Assembly: GCA_028343435.1 (NCBI GenBank)
Contig: JAOLYM010000003.1
Span: 1-64,000 of the forward strand
Direction of reading: 5' to 3'
Length of the DNA stretch: 64,000 nucleotides
Source of the DNA: Candidatus Nitrosopelagicus sp.
GTDB lineage: Archaea; Thermoproteota; Nitrososphaeria; Nitrososphaerales; Nitrosopumilaceae
In this document: positions 60,673-64,000 of the stretch, in pieces
Layout: the number at the start of each line of letters is the position of its first letter
Position numbering within the stretch: the stretch's first letter is position 1
The notes under the pieces: model-generated
What the model saw: only the letters and a program-made list of their open reading frames with translations
Database searches by the model: none
Told to the model about the DNA's origin: nothing
Position numbers and translations under genes: made by a program

Positions 60673-63168
60673 ATGGGAATATCTGAAATAAATTATGATA
60701 TACAATTTGAGCCTATTTTCTCTAATTTCACATTCAAAGGGATAGAAATTTTATCATTTAAAACAACCTCTTCAAATAAATTCATACTACATTGTGCTGA
60801 AATTAAAATACAAAAATGCTACATACTTTCTAAAAGTAAAACAATTGAAGTAAAATTCAAACTTGATGGAAAAAATGAATCTCTTTCTATTACTTCAGGA
60901 AAAAAGGTCTCAGGAAAAATTAAACTTTGTATTGAATATACTGGAATCTTAAATGATCGTCTTTTAGGATTTTATCGAAGTAAATACACTGATCCTGCAG
61001 GCAAAACAAAATACATGGCTACCACTCAATTTGAGGCCGCAGATGCAAGACGCGCATTTCCATGTTGGGACGAACCAGCCACAAAGGCAACTTTCGATGT
61101 ATCTCTTCTAGTGGAAAAAAATTACATGGCAATATCAAATATGCCTGTTAGGAAAAAACAAAACTTTGGTTCAAAAATAATTTATGAATTTGAACGCACT
61201 CCGATCATGTCAACTTACCTTCTTTATCTTGGAGTTGGTGAATTCGAGTATTTGGAAACTAAATTGAGGAATATCCAAATTCGTGTTTTAACAACAAAGG
61301 GAAACAAAAATAAAGCAAAATTATCATTAGAGTTAACAAAAAAATTCCTTGGTGAATATGAGAAATATTTTGGAATAAAATATCCTCTACCAAAACTTGA
61401 CATGCTTGCAATTCCTGATTTTGCTGCAGGCGCAATGGAGAATTGGGGGGCAATTACTTTCCGTGAAACCATATTATTGTATGATCCAAAAACATCTTCC
61501 ACTAGAACCAAGCAATTCATAGCTGAGGTAATTTCTCATGAAATAGCTCATCAATGGTTTGGTAATTTGGTCACAATGAAATGGTGGAATGACTTGTGGC
61601 TAAATGAGAGTTTTGCTACATTCATGGCAACAAAAATTGTGGACAAATTCTATCCTGAATGGGATTTGTGGGACCAATTCCTAGAAGATGCAATGAACAC
61701 TGCAATGTCACTTGATGCCTTGAAAACTTCTCATCCTATCGATGTTAAGGTAAACCATCCTTCTGAGATTAGGGAAATCTTTGATTCTATCTCTTATGAT
61801 AAAGGAGGTTGTGTCTTACGAATGTTAGAACATTTTGTAACAGACAAAAACTTCCAAAAAGGCTTACAAAAATATCTCAAAAAACATGCATACTCTAATG
61901 CTGAAGGTCATGATTTATGGAAATCAATAGGTGACGTTGCAAAAAAACCAATTGATCAAATGATGGATAGTTGGATCAATCAGGTTGGTTTTCCTATCGT
62001 ATCAGTAAACCGAAAAGGTTCTCAAATTTCATTAAAACAAACTCGTTATCTGTTGGAAGAAACAAAGTCAAGTAAAAAGGGAATCTGGAAAATTCCTCTA
62101 ATTGTTGATGAAGGAAATATCACTACATCTCACATCATGGATAAAAAATCTCAGTCACTAAAACTAAAAAATAAAGAAAGAAACTTCATTATTAATTCCG
62201 GTAGAACTGGATTTTATAGAATGGATTATGATTCTGAAACATTGGATAATCTTTCTCTTCTAATTGATGAAAAAGTACTAAATTATGTAGATAGATGGAG
62301 TATCCAAAATGATTATTATTCACAATGCGTGACTGGAAAGAAAAAGTTACAGGATTATCTTGACTTCACAAATGCATACTTTGATGAAGATAATTATATT
62401 TCATCTCTAAACTTAGCTCAACATCTATACTCGTTATACTCTTTGACGCATAAAGAAAAATTCTCAGATGAAATTAAACAATATGCCTTAAATTTCCTTA
62501 GAACTATTTATGACCGGCTAGGCTGGGATGCAAAAAAGAATGAACCTCATACTAATGCTCTCTTGAGAAGCTTTGCAATTTCTGGATTAGGTAAACTAGG
62601 AGATGAAGAAATATTAAACGAATCAAAGAAGCGATTTGATAAATTTTTGAAGAATCAAAATAGCTTGTCTGCAGATTTACAAGAAACAGTTTTTGTTCTG
62701 GTTGCATGGAATGGCAATGAATCCACTTACAAAAAATTCATGTCATTATACAAAAAGGCAAAATCTCAAGAACAAAAACTTAGATTCTTGGCTGCGCTGT
62801 GTAGTTTCCAACAGAAGAATCTCTTACTAAAAACCTTGGAGTTTACCTTAGGTCCTGATGTTCGTTCTCAAAATATTCAAATGCCAATCATGAGAATTGC
62901 TGCAAATCTATATGGTAAAGAATTCTTATGGGGATGGCTCAAAAAGAACTGGAAAAAAATTGTCAAAAAAGCTGGAATTGGTAATCCATTATTGAATAGG
63001 GTTGTTGCAAGTATTGGCCAAGTTGTCGACGCAAAACAAGAAAAAGAAATACGTAAATTCTTTAAAGCGAATCCTTTACGAGGTACTGAAATGACTTTGG
63101 AACAAACCATGGAACGCGTCCGTGTTTCATCAAAATTCCTAAATTCAATCAAAAAAGAGTTTTCATAA
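60673..63168 (+). CDS. M1-family aminopeptidase
   Basis: GAMENWGAITFRE, HEIAHQWFGNLVTMKWWNDLWLNESFATF. Confidence 0.96.
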   Translation: MGISEINYDIQFEPIFSNFTFKGIEILSFKTTSSNKFILHCAEIKIQKCYILSKSKTIEVKFKLDGKNESLSITSGKKVSGKIKLCIEYTGILNDRLLGFYRSKYTDPAGKTKYMATTQFEAADARRAFPCWDEPATKATFDVSLLVEKNYMAISNMPVRKKQNFGSKIIYEFERTPIMSTYLLYLGVGEFEYLETKLRNIQIRVLTTKGNKNKAKLSLELTKKFLGEYEKYFGIKYPLPKLDMLAIPDFAAGAMENWGAITFRETILLYDPKTSSTRTKQFIAEVISHEIAHQWFGNLVTMKWWNDLWLNESFATFMATKIVDKFYPEWDLWDQFLEDAMNTAMSLDALKTSHPIDVKVNHPSEIREIFDSISYDKGGCVLRMLEHFVTDKNFQKGLQKYLKKHAYSNAEGHDLWKSIGDVAKKPIDQMMDSWINQVGFPIVSVNRKGSQISLKQTRYLLEETKSSKKGIWKIPLIVDEGNITTSHIMDKKSQSLKLKNKERNFIINSGRTGFYRMDYDSETLDNLSLLIDEKVLNYVDRWSIQNDYYSQCVTGKKKLQDYLDFTNAYFDEDNYISSLNLAQHLYSLYSLTHKEKFSDEIKQYALNFLRTIYDRLGWDAKKNEPHTNALLRSFAISGLGKLGDEEILNESKKRFDKFLKNQNSLSADLQETVFVLVAWNGNESTYKKFMSLYKKAKSQEQKLRFLAALCSFQQKNLLLKTLEFTLGPDVRSQNIQMPIMRIAANLYGKEFLWGWLKKNWKKIVKKAGIGNPLLNRVVASIGQVVDAKQEKEIRKFFKANPLRGTEMTLEQTMERVRVSSKFLNSIKKEFS

Positions 63169-63579
63169 TTGATTGCACCAAAATTCTTTATCATTATTTT
63201 AATTGTAACTATTTCGGTTAGTACAGTAATAATTTTAAACCCTTTTTCTGAAAATGCTGATTTCAGTAATTTTACATTTGATGCTGTATATGAAAAAGAT
63301 AGTAATTCTGTATCAATTACTTTTGTTGACAAAGATGAAAAATCATCATTTGCTGTGTTAGAAATTTTAGGTATGGAGAATACTTTTCATAAAGAATTTG
63401 AGATTTATGATTCAAAATTTACTAAATTAGTGCCACTTGATAAAGTTCCAAAATATGGGTGGAAAACTACTCCTGTTACATTGGAAATAACTTATGGTGA
63501 ATCTATTGTATACATGAAAACTGAAATTCATGACAAAGATCAAATCTCTCCTGTTGTGATTTTCGGCAAGAGTGATTAA
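63169..63579 (+). CDS. Exported/membrane-anchored hypothetical protein
   Basis: TTG start directly after aminopeptidase stop; N-terminal hydrophobic anchor. Confidence 0.6.
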   Translation: MIAPKFFIIILIVTISVSTVIILNPFSENADFSNFTFDAVYEKDSNSVSITFVDKDEKSSFAVLEILGMENTFHKEFEIYDSKFTKLVPLDKVPKYGWKTTPVTLEITYGESIVYMKTEIHDKDQISPVVIFGKSD

Positions 63580-63639
63580 TTTTTACCACCAGTTATCTAA
63601 ATTAGCATTAGTTTTATACTCAGTTGTGGTCAAAACATT

Positions 63640-64000
63640 ATGCAAAATTTAGGACTTGGATTGATGATTCTTTCTATATCTCTAGCATTTACTGCAATTG
63701 GTTCTGAAAGCGCATTTGCAGAAGAAATTAAAATTGAAAATGCACGAGGCTCATCACAACAAGGATGTGAAGTAACAAATCTTTGTTTTGTACCTTCGTA
63801 TGCCACTGCACGCGTTGGTGATACAATAATTTTCCTTAACGGTGATGATGCTGCCCATACTGCAACTAGTGGCACTCCTATGACCGGTCCTGATGGAGTT
63901 TGGGACAGTGGATTGCAACAACCTGGAGTTAATTTTGAATTAACACTTGATACCACTGGAACTTTTGATTATTTCTGTATGGTTCACCCATGGATGGCTG
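63640..64000 (+). CDS. Exported cupredoxin (plastocyanin/azurin-like), 3' truncated
   Basis: Own translation MQNLGLGLMILSISLAFTAIGSESAFAEEIKIENARGSSQQGCEVTNLCFVPSYATARVGDTIIFLNGDDAAHTATSG...TGTFDYFCMVHPWMA; type I Cu ligands H...CxxH. Confidence 0.88.
   Translation, partial: MQNLGLGLMILSISLAFTAIGSESAFAEEIKIENARGSSQQGCEVTNLCFVPSYATARVGDTIIFLNGDDAAHTATSGTPMTGPDGVWDSGLQQPGVNFELTLDTTGTFDYFCMVHPWMA

Overview
AT-rich, gene-dense archaeal window. It most resembles an ammonia-oxidizing thaumarchaeote (Nitrosopumilus-like); this is inferred from gene content, not from a database search. Recognisable modules: aEF-2, TFB, B-family DNA polymerase, Hef-type helicase and SNF2 helicase; a complete urease cluster (ureA, a fused ureB-ureC, ureE, ureF, ureG, ureD) next to two SSS-family, DUR3-like urea transporter candidates; a methylmalonyl-CoA module (small and large mutase subunits, MeaB GTPase, epimerase) as expected for the 3-hydroxypropionate/4-hydroxybutyrate cycle; futalosine-menaquinone genes (MqnE-like radical SAM and an MqnA/MqnD-family protein); PPDK, TIM, SemiSWEET, deoxyhypusine synthase, NDH-2, M1 aminopeptidase and a truncated cupredoxin at the right edge. 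No rRNA, CRISPR or IS element was seen, and no convincing tRNA by eye. Observations most worth a second look: (1) a near-identical ~48-bp promoter segment flanking a two-gene block inserted between the methylmalonyl-CoA mutase small subunit and meaB; (2) a membrane protein with an exported Ig-like ectodomain, one TM helix and a C-terminal J-domain, close to a PEFG-CTERM protein; (3) a DUF3892-like/repeat protein family with a 115-bp perfect internal repeat, 105-bp tandem repeats and paralogs; (4) a UreB-UreC fusion and a 47-bp identical tract between the two SSS transporters; (5) a recurrent AATTAGCAYT motif upstream of several genes and a dyad upstream of a urea transporter; (6) an orphan ParB, a SelB-like protein with a degenerate P-loop, and several micro-ORFs missed by a 60-aa cutoff.
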